64,000 bases of DNA from Galeopsis tetrahit (taxonomy: Eukaryota > Streptophyta > Magnoliopsida > Lamiales > Lamiaceae), in the NCBI GenBank assembly GCA_963675135.1, contig OY776133.1, forward strand, positions 40,579,494 to 40,643,493. Direction: 5' to 3'. The position numbers and the translations under genes are program-made. Below the pieces are notes generated by a model. The model had not been told where the DNA came from. It made no database searches and saw nothing but the letters and a program-made list of their open reading frames with translations. Each line of letters begins with the position of its first letter. The first letter of the stretch is position 1. Shown here piece by piece: positions 53,700 through 64,000 of the stretch.

Positions 53700-54081
53700 G
53701 CCTTACGACAGACATGAACAATAATACAATAAGTGGATAGATTTCATAATACACTTGCAAGCATCCACATAATTCCAAAACGTTGAATTGTCCGACCTCA
53801 AAGAATTAATAGCATCGACAACAAATTCCGCATCCACTTTAATAACCAGTCTCTCAAAACCCTTACTCCGAACCCAAGATAAAGCCTCCAACAACCCAAC
53901 TGCCTCCCCTTCGTCGATCCTATACAGCCCAGGTATGACCTTCGACTAGCAACATACCACGTTTCCCTCTTCATTATGGACAACAACACCAAACCCCATT
54001 TGTCTCGTATCCGAGAAAAACGCAGCGTCGACATTGAGCTTCATATTCTAGGTCGTGGGACAATGCCAAGCCTTGCATCTT
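53700..54081 (-). pseudogene. LINE A, C-terminal RNase H domain
   Basis: Plant L1-type LINEs and their relics end with an RVT_3 RNase H. Seen on the minus strand: KLNVDAAF (about 54035), EAVGLLEALSWVRSKGF (about 53895), KVDAEFVVDAI (about 53840). A stop near 53948 breaks it. The zf-RVT part that should precede it is found beyond the hAT insertion, at 62395-62950. Confidence 0.8.
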
Positions 54082-54643
54082 GCCACAACTAGGGTTGAGC
54101 AACGCAACCGAACCAAAATTGAGAAATCGAACCGAATTTCATTATAGTTAACCAAAACCGAACCGAAGAAGGTTAAAACCGAAAATAACCGAACCAAATT
54201 ATTCGGTTCGGTTTCGGTACTAAACTGAAAAACCGAAATAAAAACCGAAAAACACCTAACAATTTTGAAAATTCAAATAACAGTCAAAATAGTTCAAATT
54301 ATCCAAATATAGTCCAAATAGTTCAAATTATCCAACTACAACCCCAAATATAGTCCAAAACTCCAAATAATCATCCAAATAAGTGAAATAACAGCAGCAA
54401 AATAGTTCAAAAGATAGTTCAAAAGATAAAATTAAGAGTCTCTAACTTGGCAACTCATTGCCTCCAACTTCCCCCAAGCTCTCTTCTATCTCTAGCTCAT
54501 TGTCTCCTCCCCCTCCTCTATGATAGGGCTTAATCTTGATGAACCAACACTTGAGTTTTCAACCGCTGACAAATCTAAAAATAAAAAATAACATTTTAAT
54601 AAGCCAAAAGATAACATTAAGTCATTAACAAAAGATAAAATAT

Positions 54644-55318
54644 TCACTTAAACTTAGAAGTTAGAACGTTGTTACCTTTCTCATGAGTCTCAAGCTCTTC
54701 AAGTAATTCTACAAAAACGGGATGGGTTGAATGTCGAAGCCAATCTTGAGCACAAATCAATGCTTCAACTATCTTAGGAGTTAGACAACTCCTAAATGCA
54801 TCAAGTACCCTTCCACCGGTACTAAACGCAGCCTCCGAAGCAACAGTTGAAATTGGAACGACTAAAATATCACGAGCCATTCTTGAAAGATTGGAAATCG
54901 GTTGGAGTTCACCTTCCACCACATTAAAACGTTCAATTTCCCATCTAAAGTGGCTTCACTCAAGTAGAGTTCAAGCTCACTTTGCTTTCGACTAGCCATC
55001 CCACTTTCAACTCTTTGTCTCTTGTACCTTACTTTAGAGAACGACACATCACTATCTTCCTCACAATTAAGCACCCCACTTGAACTTGAGGTGTTCTCAT
55101 TTGCTTCATTCAACGACTGATACTTGGTATTATATTCATTTCTCACCTCTAGAAAGATAGTATCACCATTATCCGTCTCATAGATCTCAACCAAAGAATA
55201 CTCCAAATATCCCAATTTATCACGTGGATCAAACACATTAGCCCAAAAGATGATTTTGTTCATTTTTTTCGCATCTCCCCAATATTTATCAAATTTATTT
55301 TTCATGGAATCACCTAAC
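54644..55318 (-). pseudogene. hAT transposase, C-terminal half with dimerisation domain
   Basis: Continues the transposase after the LINE. The frame 55318-54862 includes MKNKFDKYWGDAKKMNKI and an acidic linker. After a one-base loss near 54897, the hAT dimerisation region follows (ARDILVVPISTVASEAAFS, then EALICAQDWLR). The dimerisation domain is the most conserved part of hAT transposases. About 40-50 residues expected between the two halves are not present on either side of LINE B. Confidence 0.85.
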
Positions 55319-55725
55319 CTCTTAGTATCAGAATTTGTTTTTTTTTTATTTTTTTATCAGAAAAGGTGTTAATTTTATTCATATGTAAATACTTCAGTAC
55401 ATATGGTTAGCAAATTTACATGAGGAAAACCTCATTGGTAATGTAGTAATGAAAGGATTAGACAGTGAATGCGTTAGCTTATGTTTACAGCTCCAGTACT
55501 CTCCTTAATTGGCTCTGAGATCCAATCTGCATAGGTGAAACTTCTTCTGTTACCCTCCTTGATCGATACCCAGCTCCATACTCTAGCCTTCAGTTCCATC
55601 ATCATCCTGTCGAGCACGATTTCCTTATTTTTGAATATATGCTCGTTCCTCCACTTCCAAATTAGCCATACTATACCATTCCAAATACAAACAGCAATGT
55701 TGGTTCCCCTATTGCCTTAAAAAAT

Positions 55726-56160
55726 TTAACTGTGACTCAATAAATTTCTTGTCGGTTCCAGTTGAATGACAGTGGCCACCCCTAACCATTTATAACACAC
55801 CATCCAAAATTTATGCACGAAATGGCACTCGAAGAAGCAATGCGAGACAGTTTCCTCATGATTTCTATAAAAAACGCAAGCCACGTCTGCGTTGCTCGGT
55901 AATGCATGTTTGTTTCTAAGGTTTACCTTGGTAGCCATTTTGTTCCACAGTAGTCTCCATGCGTGTGCGTTCACTTTCTGCGGAGCAATTGAGTTCCACA
56001 CCAGTTTGAATCCTTTTTTCTTCTCGTCTGCTATCAGCGTTGGTGTTCCTGTCTTGTTTAGTGTATCGTATACTTCTTTGGTGATGTATCTCCCTGCTGA
56101 AGACGATTTCCATCTCCATGTGTCCTCCTCATTCTCAGAAAGCTTAGATCTGTCCACCAC
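55726..56160 (-). pseudogene. LINE B zf-RVT domain
   Basis: 144 codons, with WNSIAPQKVNAHAWRLLWNK and the Cys/His set in ACVFYRNHEETVSHCFFECHF, matching the zinc-binding RT-associated domain of plant LINEs. The frame upstream is broken. Confidence 0.85.
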
Positions 56161-56666
56161 CTACATCATTTGGTTAAAGTTTTCCATGTCCCTATCTAAT
56201 AAATTTCGTCTCCAATTCCACTTCCAAGACCAGACCCCTTCTATCCACTCTCCCATTTCGCTAATACATCTCTCTTTATCCACATTTAGATGATACAGCC
56301 TATTAAATTTTGATTTGAGACTCTTCCCTCCAACCTAAATATCCTCCCAGAACCTAATAGCCTGCCCATTCCCCACTATCCTCTCCATTTCCCCCCAAAA
56401 CCAGCCACTCTCGTCTCTGCCCTACAGAGTTCCTAACAATATCCCTCCACCACCCCGACATTTGCCCTGTGTTATTGTAGCCTTACCACTGTCCCCCATA
56501 TCTAGACTCTATCACCCTTGACCACAAACTTTTTCTATCATTCAAAAATCTCCACATCCACTTTCCTAGTAAGGTACAATTAAATATTTTTAAATTCCTA
56601 ACGCCTAGTCCCCCTATGTCTTTTTGCTTGCATAAAGAGTTCCAATTAATTCATGCAATTTTCCTC

Positions 56667-57411
56667 TCACCTTCCCTCCCCCCATAAGAAATTACGTTGA
56701 ATTTTAACAATCTCACTAAAGGTTTTTTTTTTTTTTTTTTGCAATTGGTAGAAGGATAGGTAGTAAATCGGAATTGAAGATAGAACTGCATTGAGTAGAG
56801 TAATTCTGCCTCCGAAAGAGATCTTCTGGCTTTCCCAACGTTTTAATCTGCTTTCAATTTTCTTCACCACTCCTGACCATTTTGATACCCTTCATTGTTG
56901 AATTCCCACTTTCAACCCCAGATACGAGAAGGGTATTTTACCTACTGCGCAATTGATTTCTGATGCCAGTTCAGATAACTTCTCCTCGCTTACATTGACG
57001 CCGAAAAGGCTATTTTTTTCGAAATTCACCTTGAGCCCAGAAGATAATTCCATCAGGTTGAGGATTCTCCTCATCATTCTTACATTTTCGATCGTTGCAG
57101 CCCCCATAAGGATGGTGCCATTCGCAAATTACAAGTGAGATACTTGGATGTTATTTCTCCCAATTAATGTTGGCTGGAATAAGTTTAGATCTGTTACTCT
57201 CGTCATTAGTATGCTAAGTCCCTCTGCTGCTATGAGGAATAAGAAAGGCGATAAAGGGTCGCCTAGTCTTAGCCCTCGTTCTAGGTAGAACTCTTCCGTC
57301 GGGCTTCCGTTGACTAACACCGATGTTGTTGCCGTCGTGATGCATTCCATAACCCAGCTTCTCCATCTTGGATCAAAATCAAAACATACCATCATGTTGT
57401 GCAAGAATCTC
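56667..57411 (-). pseudogene. LINE B reverse transcriptase, C-terminal half
   Basis: GLRLGDPLSPFLFLIAAEGL near 57260 is the standard motif of plant LINE RTs. The catalytic motif, expected as FADD, reads FANG here (57117-57128), preceded directly by a TAA. So the active site is lost. Then LKVNFEKNSLFGVNVS and SRLKRWESQKISFGGRITLLNAVL follow, in different frames. Confidence 0.85.
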
Positions 57412-57416
57412 CAATC

Positions 57417-58854
57417 TATTAGAGAATATAATAGAATAATATATTATAGGAATAGTATAATATATTATAGGTAGCAATCTTTTATTTCCTTGTTTATTTA
57501 TTTCCTTGTGTATCTCACGTGTAATCCCTATATATAGTGGACCACTCTTATCATCTCATTAACGGTGATTGAATATTCTCACATGGTATCAGCCTAATAC
57601 ACTGAAACCCTTCTCTCCTCCTTCCTATTTTTCTTTTCTCCTCCTCCCTATTTTTTCGGTGTCTCCGACGGGTTGGTATCCCCCGTCGCCGCCTTGCCCC
57701 TTCCCCTTTCTTCTCAATTTTTTCGGCGTCCTCGACGAGCAGGTATCCCTCGTCGCCGCCTTGTTTTTTTTTTTTTATCTCGAACGAGCTGGTCTCCCTC
57801 GTTCCCTCTCCCGACCGCTTTTAGCCACCACCGACGAGCTTGTATTCCTCGTCCCCCTTCTTCTTCTTATCGAACGAGCTGGTCTCCTTCGTTCCCTCTC
57901 TCGGCCGCTTTTAGCCGCCACCGACGAGCTTGTATTCCTCATTCTCCTTCTTCTTCTTGTCGAACGAGCTGGTCTCCCTAGTTCCCTCTCTTGGCCGCTT
58001 TTAGCCGCCACCGACGAGCTTGTATTCCTCGTCCCCCTTCTTCTTCTCGAGCGAGCAAGTCTCCTCGTCCCCCCTTCTTCTTCTTCTCGAGTGAGCAAGT
58101 CTCCTCGTCCCCCTTAATCTTTTTTTTCTTCGAGCGAGCACGTCTCCTCGTCCCCTCTCATGGCCGATCAAGTTATCTCCATGACTGTCTTCACACATAT
58201 AGTGTTAGTCACACTCCCCTACACTTTAATTTTCTATATAGCCCCACGCTACATCTTTTTTCTTCTACTTTCCTCTATATCCGGAGAGCCCATGATCGAT
58301 ATCATTGGTTGCTCGCCCCTCCAATCTATCTGGTTTGTGCTTGAATCAACTGTTTTCGACACACTTGCAAGTGTTTCTTACCTATTTTTTTGTCATCGTT
58401 CGTCCTTCAAAGGATTTTGGTGTTTCGATTCAATTGCTTCCCGCTTTTATGCGCCTTGGCATGCTCTATTTGGTGATTCGGAATTTCCGTTATTTCTCCT
58501 GCTCTATGACAACAAACGTGCATTGTTTTACGGATGTCTTCACAAAGCTTCTATCTCAACCTCGCTTCAGATTGTTGCGTACCAAGCTCGTGTTCATTTA
58601 CATTCTCAGCTTCTCTTGACCGGGGGTATTAGAGAATATAATAGAATAATATATTATAGGAATAGTATAATATATTATAGGTAGTATTAGAGAATATAAT
58701 AGAATAATATATTATAGGAATAGTATAATATATTATAGGTAGAAATCTTTTATTTCCTTGTTTATCTATTTCCTTGTGTATCTCACGTGTAATCCTTATA
58801 TATAGTGGACCACTCTTATCATCTCATTAACGGTGATTGAATATAATTCTCACA
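57417..58854 (+). mobile_element. Small non-autonomous copia derivative
   Basis: 1438 bp, flanked by CAATC (57412-57416, 58855-58859). 5' LTR 57417-57583 (167 bp); PBS TGGTATCAG at 57584, fitting tRNA-Met; purine tract GACCGGGGG before the 3' LTR (58627-58854, 228 bp). The LTR begins TATTAG rather than TGTTAG. The 3' LTR has its first 54-58 bp in two tandem copies. A reading near 58540 (DVFTKLLSQPRFRLLRTKL) is the end of a copia RNase H, so this is a deletion derivative. Size is TRIM-like. Confidence 0.85.
57569..58117 (+). CDS. Low-complexity ORF with 90-bp in-frame repeats in the copia derivative
   Basis: 182 codons from the end of the 5' LTR. Three units of exactly 90 bp (starting CGAACGAGCT at 57781, 57871 and 57961) repeat with the frame kept, followed by shorter partial copies. 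They encode a Leu/Ser/Arg-rich sequence. Probably not a functional protein; it may be repeat expansion of non-coding DNA. Confidence 0.3.
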   Translation: MNILTWYQPNTLKPFSPPSYFSFLLLPIFSVSPTGWYPPSPPCPFPFLLNFFGVLDEQVSLVAALFFFFYLERAGLPRSLSRPLLATTDELVFLVPLLLLIERAGLLRSLSRPLLAATDELVFLILLLLLVERAGLPSSLSWPLLAATDELVFLVPLLLLERASLLVPPSSSSRVSKSPRPP

Positions 58855-58863
58855 CAATCGACT

Positions 58864-59476
58864 GTATCATAACCCTTTGCGAAGTCGATCTTCATTAGAA
58901 GTCTCTCTGTTTTTTCTTCTTCGCCTCGTCTATTGCTTCATTTAACACGACGATGCTGTCCAGAATTTGACGTCCCCCCACGAATGCACTCTGATTTTCC
59001 GAGATGATTGATTCCAGCACCTTACACAATCTGTTTGATAACACCTTCGACACTATCTTGTAAAAGTTGTTGATTAAGGAGATAGGTCGATAATCACCTA
59101 AACCTGTTGTTTCCTCTTTCTTGGGTATTAGTGCTATAAAGGACGGGTTGAAACCTCTTACAAATCTGCCTCTTTGGTGGAATTCTCCCACCATTCTCAT
59201 AAAATCCATCCTGTATGTCTCCCAAAATTCCTTCATGAAGTGGAAGTTAAATCCGTCCGGTCCTGGGCTCTTGGAACTTTCACACGACCAAATTTCTCTC
59301 TTGACTTCGTCTTCTGTGAAGGGTAAGCATTGCATTTTCAGCTCCTGAGACTTTTTTCTGGACGATTTCTGTGTTGAATAAGGGCCTGAGAAACGGCTGC
59401 CTTTTGAAGTGTGATTTGAAGTGATCCAAAATTCCTTTTTTTACTGCTGGGACTTCTTCCACCCATTCACCGTTTA
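58864..59476 (-). pseudogene. LINE B reverse transcriptase, N-terminal half
   Basis: SKSPGPDGFNFHFMKEFWE (about 59265), FIALIPKKE (about 59130), DYRPISLINNFYKIVSKVL, and ISENQSAFVGGRQILDSI (about 58980) are textbook plant L1 RT blocks. The reading stops at the copia derivative and resumes at 57411 with RFLHNMMV. Confidence 0.88.
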
Positions 59477-59519
59477 GCTCTACCCCTGTGACTTCATTTC
59501 ACTTTCTTCTCTTATTTAT

Positions 59520-60048
59520 ACAATGGTGGAATAATTTGGTGTTCATGTATCCTTCTCTCAGCCACTTGTTCCTGTATTTTTGGTGCATCAGTGAGTCTTT
59601 TTGTTTGAGCCCTCTAAAGAGGATTGTCGTTGACTCATTTTACCTTATTATTTCTGTCTCATCTAGCCCAAACAGCTCATCCAGTAGGTCCAGTCTGGCT
59701 ATTTCTTCTCGGTGATGTTCAATTTTTTTGTCCATATGGCCAAACGTTTCTTTATTCCAGGTCTTCAAGTCGTTTTTGAGCATTTTCAGTTTTTCCTTCA
59801 GTACACAGCTGCCCCATCCCCTTATATCATAATTGTTCCATTTAGATGTCACAAAGCTCTTGAATTCCGAGTGATTGCTCCATGCGTTGATGCTTCTGAA
59901 CAGTTTCGGCCCACAGTCTTTTGCCTTGATTTCTATAGTTAACGGGTAGTGGTCAGAGACTGATCTTTTCAACCCCTTCTGATACACACTCGGCCATTTT
60001 TCTAGCCATTCTGAGTTTAGTAGGATTCCGTCAATCTTGCTTTTGCAG
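59520..60048 (-). pseudogene. LINE B endonuclease, C-terminal end
   Basis: From the truncation point: SKIDGILLNSEWLEKWP and SDHYPLTIEI, the last conserved parts of the AP-type endonuclease that nicks target DNA, then a helical linker to RT. The N-terminal catalytic residues are absent due to 5' truncation. Confidence 0.82.
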
Positions 60049-61890
60049 CTTCCGTCAACTTATGAAAATGCTTCAACAAATTAGCATACTTACGAACACA
60101 ATTCCAATCAAGAGCACATGGAACATTTAAATCCCCAAAATCAATCTTATAACATGGATCCAATTCCTCAAACTTCTCAAATGCCCTTTCAAACATTTCA
60201 GCCCTATCAAACATGTCATAAGTTGAATTCCACCTTGTAGGAACATCCAAACACAATGATTTATTACTTTCAATTCCCTCCAACTCCACACACTCATTAA
60301 ATCTCTTCAATCTAGCAGGTGAATTCCTAATGTACCTAACTGCATCTCTTACACGCTTAAACCATCACCAACCACCAAATTAACTACATGTACAATACAT
60401 CTCATGTGAAGGTATTTACCACTTGCAATTGCAGTTCCCCAATTCACAACTTTTCTTTTCATGAATTTTATAGCCCCATCATTTGAACTTGCATTATCTA
60501 TGGTTATGGTAAACAAATTTCTCAACCCCCAATCAAGAAGACAAATTTCTAGTGCTCTACCAAGGTAGTCACCTTTATGACTAGAAACAGGCATAAAATT
60601 GATAATCAATCTTCTTATGTAATTTCCACTCATTATCAATGAAATGAGCAGTAATGCACATGTAATTAATTCTTTGCAACGAAGTCCAAGTATCAGTGGT
60701 AATACACACTCTTTCACAATTTGCTTTCATGAAAGACTTCAGTTTTGACCTTTCCTTAAAGTACAATTGATAACAATCCCTCGACACCGTCCACCTAAAA
60801 GGAATACGAAACCTAGGACATGATTTACTCATAAAATCCTTAAACCCTTCACTCTCCACAGTCTTAAATGGTTTTTCATCAATCACAATCATTCGTACAA
60901 GAGTTGCCCTAATCTCATTTTGATCAAATTTCCAAGTACTAATTGTAGAACTACTCTCATTCTCTTCTTTGGTTGGTTGCAAATTTATTAACCCTTGGTT
61001 TGTTTCTTGATTTCTAGTGTTGTTCATGCAAGCTTTCAAGTGATTGTTTAGTGATGAAGTGCCATTTCTAGTAGGGTTACAACAAAGTGCCTTTTCGCAA
61101 TACTTGCATTTAGCTTTATCCCCACCGTCCTCGCTCGTGAATTTCTCATAATGGTGCCACACTTTCGATCTTGACAGGGGTTGTTTTCTCTTTCTTCCTT
61201 GAGTATTCAATATAGTTGAGGGGGGTTGTGATGGCCCTGATGGGGGCAACTCGTTTTCCACCAGATTACTTCCCTCTTGTGTAGTAAACTGCATTAATTA
61301 GCAAATTATTTAGAAAAATCATACTATTAATTCTGCATTAATTCTAGAATGCTGCATTAATTCTACAAGTACTAGAATGCATTAAAATCATACTAGAATG
61401 TTGCATTAATTCTACAAGTACTGATGTCATGTACTCATTTCAAATAGTCATATTAAGAACTAAAAAACAAGGTGAATAACCATATTCTTTAATTTCAGCA
61501 CTAGAGCATTGTTTTCGAATCTGAAGCAAATTACAATAGCAGTAAACGAGCAAGTTCAGCATATACAAATTCATATTCTTATGCTACTTCTGAATTATTA
61601 CGCTTCTGAATTACACTACTCGTCCTATTGTTATTACACTTTCTTGAATAAAAAATTGAACAATGAATCTCAGTAAATCAATTAAATCAGTAAATTGAAC
61701 AATGAATCTAAGAAAAATTGAACAAACTGAAACAACAATCTACATACCAAATCAGTAAATCAATTAATCAAAGGATTTAAATACCTACCTAATCAGTAAA
61801 TAAAAAACAACAATGAATCTTAGTAAATGCACAATTCTACAAAAACGAAAAAAAAAAAAAAGAATAAATAAAAAATCTTACTGTGTCCAT
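60049..61890 (-). pseudogene. hAT transposase, N-terminal half with BED zinc finger
   Basis: Exon 1 has only 9 coding bases (ATG at 61890; donor GTAAGA from 61881). It joins in frame to exon 2 at 61288 (acceptor AATGCAG). Exon 2 carries a BED-type zinc finger (VWHHYEKFT, CKYCEK, then H...C) for DNA binding. Then the hAT core follows, with TDTWTSLQRINYMCITAHF (first catalytic Asp region), ITIDNASSNDGAI, and LHMRCIVHVVNLVVGDGL. Frameshifts near 60603 and 60355 break it, and LINE B cuts it at about 60048. The ATG at 61294 lies inside the intron and is not the start. Confidence 0.85.
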
Positions 61891-62239
61891 GTTTGAGTTT
61901 TTCATTTGACTAGTGCGCCGAACGATTTGTAGGTGGCCGGTGTGCGTGAGGGCTAACTGCGCCGTCAATTCGTGACTCGTGAATGGCCAAGACGCCGAGT
62001 GTGCGTGACGTGTGTAGTGTGTTGTTTGTACGGTGGTTGTCGGCTGGTAGCGTGGGCTGCGCCGGCCGTCAGACGATTCGTGGTGGCCTATGGGTGAGTG
62101 TGCCGGCGGTGAAAGAAAGGGGTGATTGGTGGGCTGCGCCGTGCGGCGCCTGTAGAGGGGAGGGGAAATGGGGAATAGACTGAATGAGAGTAGAATTAGG
62201 GCTAAGGGGAATTAGGGTTAGGTATTTATATGGGCCCAT
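61891..62239 (-). other. 5' leader region of the hAT element
   Basis: A locally GC-rich stretch of 350 bp upstream of the transposase start and inside the terminal repeats. Likely promoter and leader. No TATA box chosen. Confidence 0.4.
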
Positions 62240-62394
62240 TTCGGTTTGCTTTCAATTAACCGAAATATTATGTAATAAAACTGAAATCGAACTGAATACC
62301 GAAATGTACAAAAAATGCTAACCGAACCGAATTCATATTTCGGTTCAGTTTTTCGTTTTTTTTTTTTTCGGTTTTTGCTCAGCCCTAGCCACAA

Positions 62395-62950
62395 CAACTC
62401 GCTGTTGTAAAGAGTTCACAACACTCCAATATGAGAGCAGGGTCTTGGCAAAGATCGGCACCATCCGGGTAGCAGCACACCTTATGTTCCAAACCAGCTC
62501 ATTTCTCTATTTCTAGATGTGCCATGACACCATGCAAGCCATAGCGACATTATCCGGACCCAACTCCCGTAGTCATAGACTCATAGGAAAACCAGTTTCA
62601 CCAATGATCCAACTGCCCATATTACTTGGCTCAAAGCTCTCCAAAAAGAAATCCCTTGCCATGCATTAATCGCAAACGGGCATGCAATGAAAGCATGTCA
62701 TTTCATTTCGTCTCCGTCCACACAAAATGGGCAGGCCTTACTCTCAATTACCCACCTTCCACATGTAGCCTCACTCTAGTCGGTAAGTACCCTTTGCATA
62801 GTCGCCACATAAAATTCAAGACTTTCGGTGACACACGTATCCTCCACACTGATTTTTAAGACGTGTTATTCACATTATTTAAAGCAAATCAGATCCATGT
62901 CAATTCCTTTATTCCACTTTCCGTGTTCCATTTGGTGGTCCACTTCACTG
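62395..62950 (-). pseudogene. LINE A zf-RVT domain
   Basis: Minus strand, broken frames: ACPFCVDGDEMK (about 62725) and AFIACPFAINAW (about 62690) are the Cys/His blocks of zf-RVT, followed toward the hAT by linker sequence. Joined across the hAT, it leads to the RNase H at 53700-54081. The upstream RT is not in view; the trace ends near 62950. Confidence 0.75.
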
Positions 62951-63325
62951 GATCTTTAACACATATTACCCACAACAATAGTATGAAGCGTTAATTATTT
63001 TTTTAACATGATACATGTCAACAAGGAAGAAGCCTCCTTGTAGCTAAGGAGGACTCAAGCTCCGGTCCACACTAAATTTTGGAATTTCTATATATATATT
63101 AAAAAAAATTGATAGTCACACAATTAATTGAGTATTAACTTTTGTTAAATTATTTATAAAATATACATATTTAACGCTTTACATAAATAAAATAGAGTTT
63201 TTTTTACCATTAATGGAGTATTAATTTTTGTTAAATTATTTGTAAAATATACATATTTAACTCTTTACATAATTTAAAATTTCAATTAAATAATTTCGTC
63301 TAAAGTTTTCAGAATTCATCAACTA
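62951..63325. repeat. AT-rich stretch with an 87-bp direct duplication
   Basis: Two copies of a block with TGTTAAATTATTTRTAAAA (63140 and 63227 areas). Non-coding. Confidence 0.6.
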
Positions 63326-63595
63326 CTCCCTCCGTCCCGAAAGTGTTTGCACCACACAGTGGGCACACTTATTAAAAAATATGTAATGAGTGGAGTGTTG
63401 AGGGGTAATTTTGTAAACTTATATGAATAAAGTAAAGAGAGTTGTTGGAATAAGTGTAAAAGTAATGACATTTTGTGTAAATATGTGAATTTTGTGAGGG
63501 TGGGGTTTATGTAAAAGATTCCTTTTTAGGAAGTGCAAACAATTGTGGAACGAACAAATAATAAAAGAATGCAAACAATTGTGGGACAGAGGGAG
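63326..63595. mobile_element. Stowaway-like MITE
   Basis: 270 bp, CTCCCTCCGTCCC...GGGACAGAGGGAG with TA on each side (63324-63325, 63596-63597). Confidence 0.82.
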
Positions 63596-63599
63596 TATT

Positions 63600-63890
63600 A
63601 ATTTTTGAACTATTTCAAAAGTTAGTGGAGACAAATAAGGTGCAAGCGTATGCTCTGATTACGAGGCTTATTGATCACATAGTATTGACACTTCTTGTTA
63701 CCACTACCACGATCGAACAAACATTTTCAACAATGAAACATGCATGCTTAGAGTGTTTTTCAAAACAAAATGAAGAGCGATTAATTTATTAGATTATATG
63801 GTTATCAATATTGAAAGAGAATCGTTTGAAGACATAAATTCTAATTTTATTATCGATGAATTCTATCGAATAAAAAATCGTTGTAACGGC
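63600..63890 (+). pseudogene. hAT transposase C-terminal remnant (second family)
   Basis: Reads LVETNKVQAYALITRLIDHI, then IEQTFSTMKHACLECFSKQN, a stop (near 63792), then VINIERESFEDI. This is the dimerisation region of the hAT group with 'VERAFSAMK'-type motifs, different from the Ac-like copy at 54644. The upstream part is missing beyond the Stowaway MITE. Confidence 0.75.
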
Positions 63891-64000
63891 ACTCCGGCCT
63901 CTAACTCGACTTGTGAGCTTATGGTTTTAGGTTTTTTTCTTTTCTTTTTATATACCGTACCTTTTATTGTCCTTTATTAATAAGGTCGACTGAAAAGTTT

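Larger units (their letters stand above)
55334..60048 (-). mobile_element. LINE B (L1-type, 5'-truncated) inserted in the hAT transposase gene
   Basis: About 4.7 kb (3.3 kb without the copia derivative). It starts inside the endonuclease domain (SKIDGILLNSEW, then SDHYPL near 59940). Then comes RT (58864-59476, 56892-57411), a linker (56667-56870), and zf-RVT (55726-56160). It ends in a T-rich tract on plus (55337-55357) standing for the poly(A) tail. 5' truncation and poly(A) fit target-primed reverse transcription. The flanking duplication was not identified. Confidence 0.85.
54090..62386 (-). mobile_element. Ac-like hAT transposon with nested LINE and copia derivative
   Basis: 8297 bp, ends TAGGGTTGAGCAA and TTGCTCAGCCCTA, flanked by exact GCCACAAC (54082-54089, 62387-62394). 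Both subterminal regions are dense in AACCGAA/TTCGGTT blocks (54105-54245 and 62240-62370), probable transposase-binding sites. Without LINE B it would be about 3.6 kb, a normal size for an autonomous Ac-type element. It splits LINE A between zf-RVT and RNase H. Confidence 0.9.

Noticed and set aside
57775..58098. Minus-strand Arg-rich 107-codon ORF
   Set aside because: It is the reverse of the 90-bp repeats in the copia derivative; any frame through it stays open.
59488..59942. Plus-strand ORFs over LINE B endonuclease
   Set aside because: Antisense to clear LINE coding on the minus strand.

Overview
This window is plant nuclear DNA, probably from a eudicot. It is built almost wholly of transposable elements, and I found no host gene I could support. 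The evidence is plant-specific element lineages: Tat-type Ty3/gypsy elements with two RNase H domains, Sirevirus-type Ty1/copia elements with an extra 3' ORF, a Helitron with GT-AG introns, Ac-like hAT, L1-type LINEs, Emigrant-like, Stowaway and Tourist MITEs, and MULE-type foldbacks. Intergenic sequence is AT-rich.

Layout. 1-1950: start of a minus-strand Tat gypsy (gag running off the left edge, PBS, LTR). 2204-2231: 3' end of a minus-strand Helitron. 3821-33837: a plus-strand Helitron Rep-helicase gene, split by a complete 24,607-bp Tat gypsy (4813-29419, TSD ACTGC). That gypsy holds gag-pol with two in-frame stops, a 120-bp tandem array, an uninterrupted three-exon antisense gene (28213-26045), and a whole 13.1-kb minus-strand Sirevirus (11720-24855, TSD AAGGC) inserted in one repeat unit. 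33838-40756: a mosaic of Sirevirus 5' LTR and gag, an antisense gypsy RT-RNase H piece, and a second Sirevirus extra ORF with its 3' LTR. 40946-40949: a Helitron 3' terminus. 40960-43510: a foldback element with a GC-rich core. 44168-53695: SINE-like, hAT, MULE and Emigrant-like non-autonomous elements, most with exact TSDs. 53700-62950: a four-level nest, LINE A containing hAT (TSD GCCACAAC), containing LINE B, containing a small copia deletion derivative (TSD CAATC). 63326-63900: Stowaway MITE and a hAT transposase C-terminal remnant.

How it works together. Nesting and LTR identity give a relative order. The Helitron and LINE A are old and degraded. The gypsy is young (3 differences counted by eye in 728 bp between LTRs). 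The Sirevirus inside it is younger (2 in 1286 bp). Many in-frame stops are explained by C-to-T changes (CAG/CAA/CGA to TAG/TAA/TGA), as expected for methylated, silenced DNA. The most unusual items are the intact spliced antisense gene of the gypsy, its satellite-like array, a perfect GC-rich hairpin shared by the LTRs of two gypsy families, and the 33.8-40.8 kb mosaic. Element and domain names come from motif recognition by eye, not from database searches.
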